From Engraulis encrasicolus (lineage: Eukaryota; Chordata; Actinopteri; Clupeiformes; Engraulidae): 64,000 nt of DNA. Where the stretch lies: contig NC_085876.1 of NCBI RefSeq assembly GCF_034702125.1, positions 7,893,864 to 7,957,863 of the forward strand, in the 5' to 3' direction. A model generated the notes under the pieces. The model searched no databases. It was given only the letters and a program-made list of their open reading frames with translations, and was not told the DNA's origin. Each line of letters begins with the position of its first letter. The first letter of the stretch is position 1. Of this stretch, positions 21,182 through 52,347 are shown piece by piece. The translations under genes and the position numbers were made by a program.

Positions 21182-21429
21182 ATAGCTATGAGTTGTTGCA
21201 CATAATGTCTCTAAATCAAATAAGACAAAGAAGTGCGTAGTTGAACAAAAAAATGAATGCCTTTGAGTTTGATACAATGATATGCATTCACCATTCCCAT
21301 GAAATGCAAGACAACCTTTGGGGAAAGTTGTCTTGCACATGCCAGTAACCATCAGTCCTGGACTGGCAATTCCTGACAGTCCGACTGTCCTCATTGTGTG
21401 CATACATTTTGTTTGTATTTTCTTAAGAC

Positions 21430-21603
21430 AGGGCGTTATAAATTTGCTATGACCAAGTCGTAGTGCATTAATGAATGGCTATGACCAAGTCGTAGTGCAT
21501 TACTTAAGGCCCAGTGCTACAGTATGTCATTGTCATGTAGTATGGTAGTTAACTTTTCAATGACTATAGTGTTCCACTGGTGGAGCGGTGTGCATTATGA
21601 GGG
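21430..21603 (-). repeat. Dispersed repeat family X, copy 2
   Basis: Reverse-oriented member of the family at 13799, with an internal duplication of GCTATGACCAAGTCGTAGTG at about 21450 and 21479. Confidence 0.7.
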
Positions 21604-21654
21604 TACGACCGGCATCTTCATCAAGTCAAGTTCAAGTTCAGTCAAAAGGACACA

Positions 21655-21842
21655 CGCCACGGGGGCAACTGTGGTGCTACATGGTAGTACGCACTAAGCC
21701 CCCCACTTTTGGGCTTGCATGCCCTTGGGGACCCAGGTGCGAGTCCGCCCTGGGTCATATCCCAACCCTGTCCCCATCTCTCTGTCCCACCGCTTTCCTG
21801 TCAATCTCTACAGTCCTGTCATAAAAAATGTCTTTAAAAAAT
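21655..21842 (+). mobile_element. Degenerate tRNA-derived SINE
   Basis: Retains the B-box-like GGTGCGAGTCC, the CT-rich body (CCCATCTCTCTGTCCCACC) and the ACAGTCCTGTCATAAAAAAT end of SINE family 1. Confidence 0.6.
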
Positions 21843-22064
21843 GACACACGTCTGCCCAGGCCTTTTTTGGTCCAGGTCCAATCCTGATAGCCGGCATCAG
21901 CGTGCCAGCTGCAGCATAATTGATGATTACAGTAAACTGGGGGATTTCTCCGCGGGCCGCTGTGATGATCATCCTAACACATGTCACCTGAGCCATTTAG
22001 TTTTACAGCTACACTGTTTTCACTGACCCTCTCCACAGGAGCTCTACCTCTCTCTCTGTCTGTC

Positions 22065-22067
<3 letters not shown>

Positions 22068-22160
<93 letters not shown>

Positions 22161-22207
22161 TGAGTATGTGTGTGCGGTGTGTGAGTGAGTATGTGTGTGC
22201 GTGCGTG

Positions 22208-22239
<32 letters not shown>

Positions 22240-22395
22240 TGCGTGTGTGTGTGTGTGTGTGCACGTGCATGTGTGTGTGTGTGTAAGCATGCACGTGACG
22301 TGTAACGTGTGTGTGTGCGCACCCACAGGCACGTTTGTGTGTGTACGTGTGCGTGCATGTTGCAGTGTACACACGTGCGTGCCGTGCGTGTGCTA
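22068..22395. repeat. (TG)n microsatellite with GC-rich TGCG extension
   Basis: TG run of about 90 bp followed by GTGAGTGAGTATG duplications and TGCG-rich degenerate repeats to about 22395. Confidence 0.93.
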
Positions 22396-22770
22396 AACAG
22401 TAAGTCTTGTGCACATGAACCAGAGTAGCCCCCTGGACCTCTGTATAGCACCTTGCAGGGGAGGGCAAGGCAGGGCCGGGCAGGCAATGGGACAGGACAG
22501 GACAGGACAGGCGCAGGCACCACGAAAAAGTGTTTACCACCAGCCCTCTGACGTTAAACAGGAGGGGAAGGAAAGGGAGGAACCAGGAGTCTTTTCTCTT
22601 CATAAAGCAAAGTTTGACAAAATATTGTTTGCGGGAGATATGGAAACAAAAGACAGCTATGTAGGGCATCTTTCAACCGAGGGTATTAATAACTTGCCAC
22701 CCAAGCAGCCGTACATAACATTCCATATGAAAATAAAATGTGTGAAATTTACATTCAATGGTTAGAACAT

Positions 22771-22926
22771 TCTTGGCCCTGCCGTGGCCAAACGGTAGGG
22801 CACTCGTCTACCATGCGGCTGACCCGGGTTCTATTCCCAGCTCGGGCCCTTCCCCGTCTCTCTCTCCCCACACACTTCCTGTCACCACCTTCACTGTCCT
22901 ATCATAAATAAAGTCAAAAACACCAA
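22771..22926 (+). mobile_element. tRNA-derived SINE, family 1
   Basis: Good copy: A-box region TGGCCAAACGGTAGGGC, B-box region GGTTCTATTCCC, CT-rich body and ATAAATAAAGTC tail. The next SINE starts about 30 bp downstream in the same orientation. Confidence 0.82.
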
Positions 22927-22954
22927 ACAAAATCGTAAGAAAAAAGAACATTCT

Positions 22955-23117
22955 TGGGCCCCGCAGTGGCTCAAGAGGTGGTGCACTGCACAGCTGCACC
23001 GGCGACCTGAGTTCGAGTCAGGCCTGGGTCCTTTGCCAATCCTTCCCCGTCTCTCTCTCTCCTCACTCGCTTCCTGTTGATATCTTCACTCTCCTATCAC
23101 AAAAATAAAGGCAAAAA
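22955..23117 (+). mobile_element. tRNA-derived SINE, family 1 variant
   Basis: A-box region AGTGGCTCAAGAGGTGG and a consensus B box GAGTTCGAGTC, CT-rich body and AAAATAAAGGC tail. Tandem with the preceding SINE. Confidence 0.82.
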
Positions 23118-23572
23118 AAAAAATGCCCCGCCAAAAAACCCACTCATTCTTTCTTTTACTAAACAAATGGCAACATTTCAATCCACCAGTGTAGTGGGAT
23201 CTTCCTGTTCCTTGCCTTTCATGAAATAAAGTTTATATATTTTTTGAAGCTCATGCCCAGTGTGTGCCCACTCTCTCACACTTGTCTGGCACCTGGATTT
23301 TTGTTTTTTTGGATGTGCCCACCCCAACCTCCAAACACCTTTTGACTAAGCACACATACACATTCCATCTACAATATGCATGTTGCAATGTATAAGTGAG
23401 CATTGTGGATGTGTAGTGTATGTCTGTGTGCCTGTGTGAGGAAAATGACAAATGGGACACTTAGTGCCATATTGTCCATTTATGTTTGTCCATACTGTCC
23501 ATCATTTTGCAGGTTTCATATTCTTGTTGTATGCGATTCCCAGGGACCTCCGTAGGTTGCAAATGTCTACAG

Positions 23573-23810
23573 CAGTGGTTCTCAACCTTTTTTGAACAAA
23601 TGCCCCTTTGGCCTCATCACAAGCCTCCCATCGCCCCCTTGACGTCATCATGAGTCTGACAACACCCCCTTAGTATTAAAAAATGAAATGGACTAATGCC
23701 CCCCAATGGCATCTAAGCACCGCCCCCTCTCAGCTTTATCCTTCTCAACACCCCCCTAGAGCTCCCCAACGCCCGCTGGGGGGCTCTACCGTCCCCGTTG
23801 AGAAACACTA
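23573..23810. mobile_element. hAT-type MITE, 238 bp
   Basis: Ends CAGTGGTTCTCAACC and GTTGAGAAACACTA are inverted repeats, with a perfect 8-bp target duplication GTCTACAG at 23565-23572 and 23811-23818. Cytosine-rich interior, no coding content. Confidence 0.93.
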
Positions 23811-24634
23811 GTCTACAGGCATCCGTGGAGCTCAACATAGGCTTCATTTCCGCCAGTACCTGGAGTAAACTGGCGGGCAGCTGCAAGCTAAACAACATTT
23901 ACAGTTTATCTTATATCACCCTGGTATCTATAATCAGCGCCACACTGCTTGGGTGTAGCGGCGTCTGTATTTATAGTGTTGACAGGGCTGTTGTTATGGT
24001 TTGTAAGACAGGTTGGAGTGGGGTGGGTTGAGACCTGGATGTGCTAACATAAATAAACCGCAGACGTGAATGCATCCCCATCCAGGGCCTGTTCCTGCCC
24101 GGGCACCTAGCTACTGTTCAGACTATTCAGAATAGTTTACACGACGGGGAAATCAATTTCCTTGTCTCCCATGGATGTTTACCTTAGTGACATCACTGCC
24201 TATGTCACGGCATGAAATATTTATCCAGTTGTTTATTTCTGAGTCTCCGTTACGTTCTTTTTTTTCTTTTGAAAAGAGAGGAATTTTTTGCTGATATGAA
24301 AATAAGATTAGTGGCTAGTGCAGACAATATCGATAAGTGTGGGGAAGTAAGAACAGGTACAGTGTGCTGGTGTACAGTACCAGGGTCGCTAACAGCTTTG
24401 ACCAGGCCTGGGACAAAGTCATCTGAAAGGGCCCCCCTCTCAAAATACAAAGTAATGGGACCCCAATTCTGGGACCCTCATTTCCTTTTTGGCTGGGACA
24501 ACTGATCTGTTTGCCCCCCCTCCTGTCAGTGGGCACAGTATATTTATCAGAGCAATCAATTATTATCATTCTGTATGTGGTTTATTATGTTAGACCTGCA
24601 AATGTGATGAAATTAAATGTGACATTTGCTCTTA

Positions 24635-24664
24635 TCATCATCATCATCATCATCACCATCGTCT
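24635..24664. repeat. (ATC)n trinucleotide repeat
   Basis: Short run of TCA/ATC triplets ending CACCATCG. Confidence 0.85.
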
Positions 24665-24699
24665 CTGGCATTGTGCACATGTTGCCTACTAGAAAGTTG

Positions 24700-24855
24700 T
24701 AAGGCCTTTGTTATATATCTACTATTACCAGAATGGCAACGGCCAAGTAATAGTAGTTATACTGTAATCATAGTAGTTTTCAATGTCTTTTCAATGCGTC
24801 TTTTCAAACCCTTTCAGCGTTTCACTGGTACGTTATGAGGCTACAGTAATGCATC
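24700..24855 (-). repeat. Dispersed repeat family X, copy 3
   Basis: Degenerate reverse-oriented copy: TAGTAGTTTTCAATG, CAGCGTTTCACTGGTACG and GTTATGAGGCTACAG are in family order. Confidence 0.55.
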
Positions 24856-25392
24856 ATTTATATGAGATACTAAAACTTAATCAACACTGTTTCCATCATT
24901 CTATGAAACCTTCATATGCATTCGTCAGAAAAGAAAGGTGAACACATCAAAGTTATAATCTATCCAACATTTTTTTTTTACTCTTCATTAAGCAAGGAAA
25001 GGAAAAGAATTTTGATTTAGTGCACTCTTGCATGCAGGCAATGGCCAAAAAGAATGCATTCATATAATTAACCATTATCAAAAAATTTGGCATTAACCAA
25101 AATCAAAAATCACAGATAACACATCACAAAAACATTGAACGCTTTGGAAATGCCCTATATTTGAACCTATTTCACATTTTGTCCAGGAATGTTGTCTGGA
25201 GTGAGGGAGTTTTTGTGTGATAGTGTTTTCCCAGGGGAAGTATAGTGAGAGGTGAATCATTTCCTCTTGTTCGCTCTAAACCACTGGTGAGATTTTTAAG
25301 CAACTGCCGTGGAGTGTATACTGTAGGCCCTATATATAGTAATAATCCAAAAAAATGAGCATTTTGTAATTTCTAGTATTTTTAGGTAGCCT

Positions 25393-25575
25393 CATAATGT
25401 GTGCCATTCTGCAAGTGGAACACTGTAGTAGTCATTGAAAAGACTTTCCTATCATAATAGGCCTACTACAGTACTACAACAGTACGTGTGCTACACCACA
25501 ATGACATTACACATGGCCTTTATTAATGTCTAACAACTTGTTTTGCTGCAAACTCAGCAAACAGCAACAGGGGGC
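25393..25575 (+). repeat. Dispersed repeat family X, copy 4
   Basis: Forward copy with CAAGTGGAACACTGTAGTAG, TCATTGAAAAG and ATGACATTACACATGGCCTT. Confidence 0.65.
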
Positions 25576-27042
25576 ATGTTTTAACATGCTGTAAACTCAG
25601 AAAGAAAACAAGTTATCCATCCAGCAAGACATCTCTCTCTCTCTCAGGTGTATAAATTAGAAGTAAAAGTAATGTTATGAGTGTAATTATTACAACACTA
25701 GTAGCATAATGACATATCCGCAACCTTGCCATATCATAGTACTAGGGTAGTAAGTACATAACAGTTCTTCTACTTTGTACTTTATACACCTCTGCTCCCT
25801 GCCTCTGTCGGTGTATGTGCCTTTACTCAGCCCAAGCGCTCTCCTCTCCAAGGCAATCAGACTAACTCAAGGAAAAACAGGCAGGAGTGGGAGGTAAGCA
25901 GTACACAAAACAAAGTTGGCAGCCTTACATGGTTCCGAAAATAAACATCCAGCCAGGTGATTAACAGCAATCTGTTTTTTTCCAGGCACACTGTTCTTTT
26001 AATTAGAGGAAGCATAGAAACAACAATCCCCGGGAATCTTTCCAAGACCATTCATATCTTGAAGTGCTGTCAGATTTGCAGCGCAGATTACTCCAGGTAG
26101 GCCCAAGGATGTTGACAAGAACTTTGGGTAAATGTGGGAAACTTTAACCATATGGTAAAATATGGTTAAAGACATATGGGGTCCATTTCTATTTCTCAAA
26201 CCCCTACACGTGAAGCATCACTTTAGACTAAATATTTTGTCCTACTACATGCTGTTAAGAAAATTGTTATATCCGTAAAAATCACTGCAGATATCGTCCC
26301 AGTTTCCTGTTTTGGTAAAGGGCCAAAAATAAATCACCTTTGAAAGGAGTTGCCATCTTGTTTTCTCACAAACGTTTTTCACTCATAATTTATTTCTTCA
26401 AGTCACAAGGGTCACAGAGTAGAAAAGAATGGTTGGCAGTTGGTGGCCATTTCTTTTAAATAACTGATGAACCAGTTCATGGAAAGAGAACAATATTTGT
26501 CTGATCAAGTTTATGCCAAGCCCAAGCATTTGGCTGAGCAGGTTTATTGTCTTTCAAAGCAGCGTGTGACAGTATTTCTTTCAAAAATATGAAGATGGTG
26601 GATAATCCACACCAATGCAAATACAACGGAAACACAACATCAAGAAAACAAAAAACATGTGAGGGGAAATATGAGATTATTGCACATTTTAAGGTGCTTA
26701 ACTACAAAGCAATAAATAGATTTGGTTGATGCAACAACCCCTCAAGATCAGCAAGTTTCCAGCACATTCTTAATTCTTCATTTTCATTTACAATTTTAAA
26801 CATAAATTACAAAACTGAATGAAATAGTGTTTTACTAAATACGGTGAACATTTTTAGTCTTTTGATTCATCGAGCTGTAGTAGGATGTTATGAGTCCATA
26901 CTCTGTGAAAAATATGATCTCATGACTAAAACAAATGAAACGCGATAAACATTTTATGTAACATAACTGCACATATCGTTGCATTATTGGCAAATAGTCC
27001 TGTTGAAAGCCATTGTCTGCAACTGTGTCTGTCTTGATTATG

Positions 27043-27048
27043 TTTATT
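27043..27048 (-). promoter_or_regulatory. Candidate poly(A) signal of the EXOC3L-type gene
   Basis: Minus-strand AATAAA about 150 bases beyond the stop codon at 27199. Confidence 0.5.
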
Positions 27049-27198
27049 TACATCCATATTTAATTCACACTTTTCTTTCAGTTGAGACCGAAGATTTTGC
27101 ACATTCCTTTTCATGTTTTCCCTTTTACAATCATATCGCATGAATTCCTCCATGGACCAAGATGGCCTCCTTTTCCAAGATGGCCACCTGAGAGAGTC

Positions 27199-46599
<19,401 letters not shown>

Positions 46600-49121
46600 T
46601 TCTGGTACTGAAGGGGGGGGGGGGGGGTGGCTCGGTCTTCTTCCTTAAAAGCTTGACGGGAGCCCAAAAATAGACCATGCGTTATTATTGCGCTTGAACT
46701 TCCTCGCCTAGTTAAACGCACCAACACCCAACCCGATGAAGAACGACATGGAAGAACTTTGTCAGCTGGTGAAAACAACTTGACAACTAGGTTCCAGAAA
46801 AAGACTATACTGGTGTGGTGGATTCAGAATGTTTCAGTTCAGCGTATGTAAACAATATTCGATCATACATATTGATCATACATACAGACACATTGTGTAA
46901 TGGTAAGTAATAGCTGAGTACCTGAGCTAATTGAATGAAAGTGTTATGGATACAAAAATAGAAGCATTATGTGAACTTCCTTCTTTAAGGAACCAAGAAC
47001 AACATGGAAGAATGTTGGCAGCTGCCGTAAATGCACTCAACCACCTCCCAATATCAGCATAGTTCCCATTGACTATGTGGTATAGCAGATGTTACATATC
47101 TCAGATATTGCTCATGAAGAAGAAAGACTGTTGCATGAATAAATGAATGAATAATCAATATAATCAGTGTGGTGGTCCAGATGCAAAAATAGATGTAGAC
47201 GGGTATAACAATAGAAGCAGTATGGGAGCTTCCTTATTTAAACTACCAAGAACAGCATGGGAGGACTTTCTCAGCTGTTACAAACAACTTGACAACCACC
47301 ACTAGCAAAGGTTACAGTGACTGCATCACAGTGCAGACAAAACAGGTATGTTTAGATGGTACGATTCATAAAAAAAAACCATGAGAAATTGGCTGAAGGT
47401 AACTACACTGAGTAAAATATGATGTTGCAGACACAAAAAAAACAGAGGCATTGTGTGCTTGCAGCTCTTTTCCTAAAGACGCAAGAGGAACATGGAAGAC
47501 AGTGCAATTATTGTTGTACATAATTTGACAACCTAGCTTACTATAGTGACTGTGCAACAGCAGAAAACACATAATAATTGAACTGTTTAAGACAACAGTA
47601 TTGCCAAATACGCATCAGTGGGAGGAATGACAATCATTGAATCAGTTTAATAAGTAGCCTACTAAAGACATAATTTGAGAAATGGTGTGCAAGAATTCAA
47701 TAACTGATTTGATTGAATAGCCTTACAGAGTCAAGCAAGTAGTGCAAGTTAACAAATTACCAAATTACCAAATTGCAGTGTTATATTATTTGTTATGGGA
47801 GGTATTACTGAATACTATACCTAGGTGCTATTCCAGAAAATATTTCCAAAATAATTTAAACTTGATGCCTTCATAGTGATTTTCCCTACACGTACACAGT
47901 GTGGAACATTGCATTCAAGTTCAGTCAGGGTGCAATTTGAGTCTTTTGATACCTCATTGACTTCACGGTACCTCATTCTTCTTATTTTAATGCTTTCACA
48001 AATAAACACTATTGTAGTTGCCATAAATGCTTTGTGTTAATAGTTGATTTAAGTTCCCATTTTTTAAAAACTCATTGTTCTTGTACTCTTTACTCTCCAC
48101 TACTTTTTAACCAGTGGATTTGATAACGTGTTTTTTCACAATTAAGGTCAGGACATTCCAAAGTCATTCATTATGACTCGTTGAAAATAACAAATTATAA
48201 CTACGCAAATACAATGGCTTATGCAGAGATGCATGGATTTATGTGATATATTGGCTTCCTAAAACTGATTCGATTGTGATAGGTCCTCCAAAGTAGCATT
48301 GGTAATGAAAAAAAGTTTCTTTCTTCACTCTGGTCTAAAGTGATTTATTTAAACACCACCCAAATCAGAATAAATGTATTCAGCACTTAAGTGTGCAATT
48401 TGAGTTTCAGGATTTTACCTATTTTTCACAATTTCGGGATATCATTGAGGAATAGAGAGTAGTCTAGGCATTTAGCACAAACAGGATTTTACTGTATGAA
48501 AAGCTCAGACTGCCCAAATGACCATTAAAACAATTTCTTTATGACACCATATGACTTTCGTTCATGACAAAATTATTTCATCACCCACCAACTGACAGAT
48601 TTATCGCAAGATTTCAATTTGCTTCAATGTAATCTATCAAAGTTATGTCTGTGACTGTTAAGCCTACTCCATTCAACAGACTTACAATGCTATACATGGG
48701 TATGTAGTTGGACTTAATAGGAGGCATTTTATACAGTGATTCTGTTTTGCAGAAAATTAATTCCATCCAGTCACTGTCAAGGGTACTATACTCTCTACAC
48801 TCTGTTACCTTACATAACACATAGCTGGAGTATCCTGTACACAGGGATGCCTAATGCCAATGCCCTATGCACTACTCCCAAACTACCTTACATAACAAAA
48901 CAGCAGGACATCTGGCATTCACAGGGATCTCCTTTAACTTCCCTGTGTTAGTAATTGCATTCAAAGTTATTTAGAAAACCCTTTTTTCATTTTCAGATAA
49001 CTTGTGTCATGGGACTGTACAATAGGTGCCCCGTTGTTGTAAAATTCTTAAAAGTAAAAAACTTAAAAAGATGAACTGATAATGAATCAAAGTATTATAT
49101 TTGAGATCTGGAAAATCATAC

Positions 49122-49320
49122 CTGTACAAACTCGAGTCCAATCTTGGTGTGTTATGTCTCAGGGAGGTGTTGCTCTGCAGCCGATGGCGTGTCGACATGG
49201 ACAGTACATGTTCGTCCGCGGTCTGAGATACCCAGACGGTCCGCAAGGCCCTGTGTATCCCAGCCACAGATGATGCTATTTCCTCAGGAAACGCACTCAA
49301 CCTCCCACCATAACACATGC
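49122..49320 (-). other. Candidate 5' untranslated exon of the EXOC3L-type gene
   Basis: A donor-quality CAG|GTATGA is present at 49122/49121, and an acceptor (C15 tract then TTCAG at 46612-46608) lies just before the proposed start codon, so an upstream exon should exist. In the phase that joins the coding frame this segment has a stop, so it would be non-coding. The 5' limit is unknown. A short upstream ATG frame (MSTRHRLQ) would be out of frame with the protein. Confidence 0.25.
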
Positions 49321-49328
49321 CCAGGCAG

Positions 49329-49459
<131 letters not shown>

Positions 49460-50062
49460 AGCCACAACCCACGCACTACCAAAGAATACATTTGTTTACA
49501 GAAGATGTGGCCTTGATAGGTGCAGAATGCTCCGTGAGAAGTTTCCTAAGAATAGGCATCACGTTTTGATACAAATCACTATAATTAACCATGAGTCAAA
49601 ATGGTTTTCCCTGTGACATTGTTTTTTGGATGGGTTCAGGAATAAAATGGAAAACTTAGTCACACGCTAACTGTAAATGAGTATGTGCATAACCTCCATA
49701 GAATATTTTTCCTCTTCATGTTTAAAACTTTTTAAAATCCCAAGGACATAATTTAATGGACAGCAGATTCCTGTATGGATTAACTTTTGATGTGAGTACA
49801 TACACCAATCAGCATGGTCTGTGTTTCCGCCTTACTTAGGCCTATTTCTTTAAATTATAGACAAGGTTTTGTGGACAAAAAAAGATGGCTATGACCATTG
49901 CAATTGCACTCCCCATTTTAGTAATTAATATGTCTTTGCAGCAGCGGATGAGGTTGTCCTTTTCCGCCCTCTTGAGGACAAATAGTGGAACGGCTGTGAA
50001 TCAGTGTAGTGATAGAGATAGACAGAGCACACACACAGTTAAAAAAAGATGGTAGCCTAAAG

Positions 50063-50270
50063 CAGTGTTTCCCAACCAGGGGTAGGTGTACCACTAGAGA
50101 TACGTGAGCACACCTCAGAGGATACTTGGAAAAATGTAATAATATCAAATATATGTAGTGTTGTCATATTGGGATTGAGGAACAGCTATAGAGCATGAGT
50201 GAGAGGGGTACTCATCATATGAAAAAATGGATTAGGGGGTACGCAGGACAAAAAAGGTTGGGAAACACCG
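50063..50270. mobile_element. hAT-type MITE, 208 bp
   Basis: Ends CAGTGTTTCCCAACC and GGTTGGGAAACACCG are inverted repeats with a perfect 8-bp target duplication GCCTAAAG at 50055-50062 and 50271-50278. Confidence 0.93.
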
Positions 50271-51109
50271 GCCTAAAGTACAGTACAGGCCACACTTCCG
50301 GACTCACCTTCTCATTTAATTAATTCTCTTTATTTTTGTGACTATTTAATTACAGAACATAGCACATTTTCAGGGAGGGCATCAAAACTGTAACCTGATT
50401 TACATCATCTGGCTGCGTTCGGCTACGTCACGCGGGGGCGTTCCCATGCGAAAGCATATCAGATGGTAAGAATCAGGTAATCAAAACTGTGCATGAATAG
50501 GTACACTGTGCAGGAAATGATCAAAAAAGGTACTGTAACTATGCTGCTCATTGAAACTGGGTTACCTATTGCCAAATTTGATCTTTTCATGAATGTTTAC
50601 TAAGTAATGAACTAATATTTTCTAGTATGGCCCAAGTACAGTCACTTTTGCGGCTAAATCCAGCCAACAACTGATACAAGCAATACAAGAAAGATTTTCT
50701 TGATCTGATAATGGGTCACTTGGTCAAACATAGCTGGTTATCTAGGTGAAACAGTGGTATAAAAAGTAAAAGTAAAAGTGAAAAATCATGACACAGATTC
50801 CCTCCAGCACAGGTTTGACCTCTCCAAGTAACTGGATGTGACTCAATAGCCGATATGAGATCAAGAAAATGTCTGTAAAATGTTTGTATTGGCAAGTGTT
50901 TAAAAGTAGGTTTTCGGTCTCAAAATTCTTGTTCTACAATTCTAGAGAATTATTGAAGGACTTTAACATTCAATTAAGATTGGAATGACTGATTGTGCAT
51001 TTTTACTTGAAAATAGACACAAAAATAAGCTTATTGAAATGTGTGGGGCCATCAGTTGTGCCGTCTTGACATCTGGTGGATAGACATTGCTGTTGGACAA
51101 CAGCTATAG

Positions 51110-51428
51110 AATTATGTGAAAGTGAAAGCCTGATTGGGAAACTCCAACTCCAATTGTCATTGTAACACAACACTCCACAGCACACAAGTGATCACTGCAC
51201 ACAACGAAATTGCATTTATGCCTCACCCGTGCAGGGGGGTAGCCCCCATTGGCGCCTCAAGGCCCAAGGGAGCAGTGCAGCGGGACGGTACCATGCACAG
51301 GGTACCTCAGTCATGGAGGAGGATGGGGGACAGCGCAATTACTGCCCCCACCAACCTGGCGGGTCGGGAGTCAAACCGGCAACCTTTGGGTTACAAGTCT
51401 GACGCCCTAACCGCTTACCCATGACTGC
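51110..51428 (-). mobile_element. tRNA-derived SINE, family 2
   Basis: Read on the minus strand it starts with TAAGCGGTTAGGGCG (A-box region) and GGTTTGACTCC (B-box region), then GACTGAGGTACCCTG and GGTGAGGCATAAATGCAA. Other copies are at 18745 and, decayed, at 57065. Confidence 0.75.
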
Positions 51429-52120
51429 ACAAAATTTGGTAAGCTAATTCTACATGTGTTCATGCACAGTTTTGATTCCCTCCATGAAATAAATCCAAAA
51501 TAAAGGGAATGCATAAATGAGAAGGTGAGTCCAAACTTTAGGCCTGTACTGTATGAGTATATTTTTGGACCAAAAGAAGTGCTGAGATTTGAATAACTGG
51601 TTGTCGGAGGCATGTAAACATCATCCCATTCCATCCTTTATTGAATGCACCAAATCCAATGCCTGAACCACAGTCAAGACAGTTTCAAGATAGCCATCAT
51701 CAAGTCTTCAACCACTGAACATTCCCAGAGCTCCCATTAATTAATTACTAATTAAGTAATTAATGCACATGGACCCTAGACTACTGGGTCTCTTTGCTGA
51801 TTGTCTGTCCTTATTGTCAGGACATACAGGATCAAGGCTGGATGTCTTCTCTCTCATTCAACAGTGTGGCCATTATTATGTCCTTTGAAAGTGTATCAAC
51901 ATTACAACAAAAAGAAAGACTTACTGATATTATTCTTCACATTGTTATTTCAGCATTGTTTCAGTGTTTATAATTATGTGGTCTGTATTGATTTTAGACC
52001 GAGCTATGTGGTTCTTTTGAAACTAGGTCGCCTGTTGAATACATAAACAGAGCATCGCGCCATTTTTATCAAAGTTGTAAACTTCACCCATATGATCTTT
52101 ACGCGCGATTGTCAACAGTG

Positions 52121-52245
52121 GATAACGGAAGTGGGGTTCTATTGGTTTAGAGGCGAAAACGTTGAAATAGCTTGCTTGGATTGGCTAGTTGTTTGGTACA
52201 TTCAGAGTTCGTGGCGCGCTTTTGCAACACTTGGCGCTTTGTTCC
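52121..52245 (+). promoter_or_regulatory. Proximal promoter of rrm1 with CCAAT and E2F-like sites
   Basis: Two inverted CCAAT boxes (ATTGG at 52141-52145 and 52180-52184) and two GGCGC-core E2F-like sites (GTGGCGCGCTT at 52211-52221, TTGGCGCTTT at 52231-52240) lie 100-210 bp before the rrm1 ATG; CGGAAG near 52126 could bind an ETS factor. The combination fits S-phase-regulated genes; binding is inferred. Confidence 0.5.
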
Positions 52246-52347
52246 ACCGATTCCATAGCGGGGTGCAGATTGCTGCTGCAGTTGGATCGTCTGTTCTTGC
52301 TTTATTTTTGTTTATCACGTTTTGGTCTTTGAAATCAAAGCAGAAAG

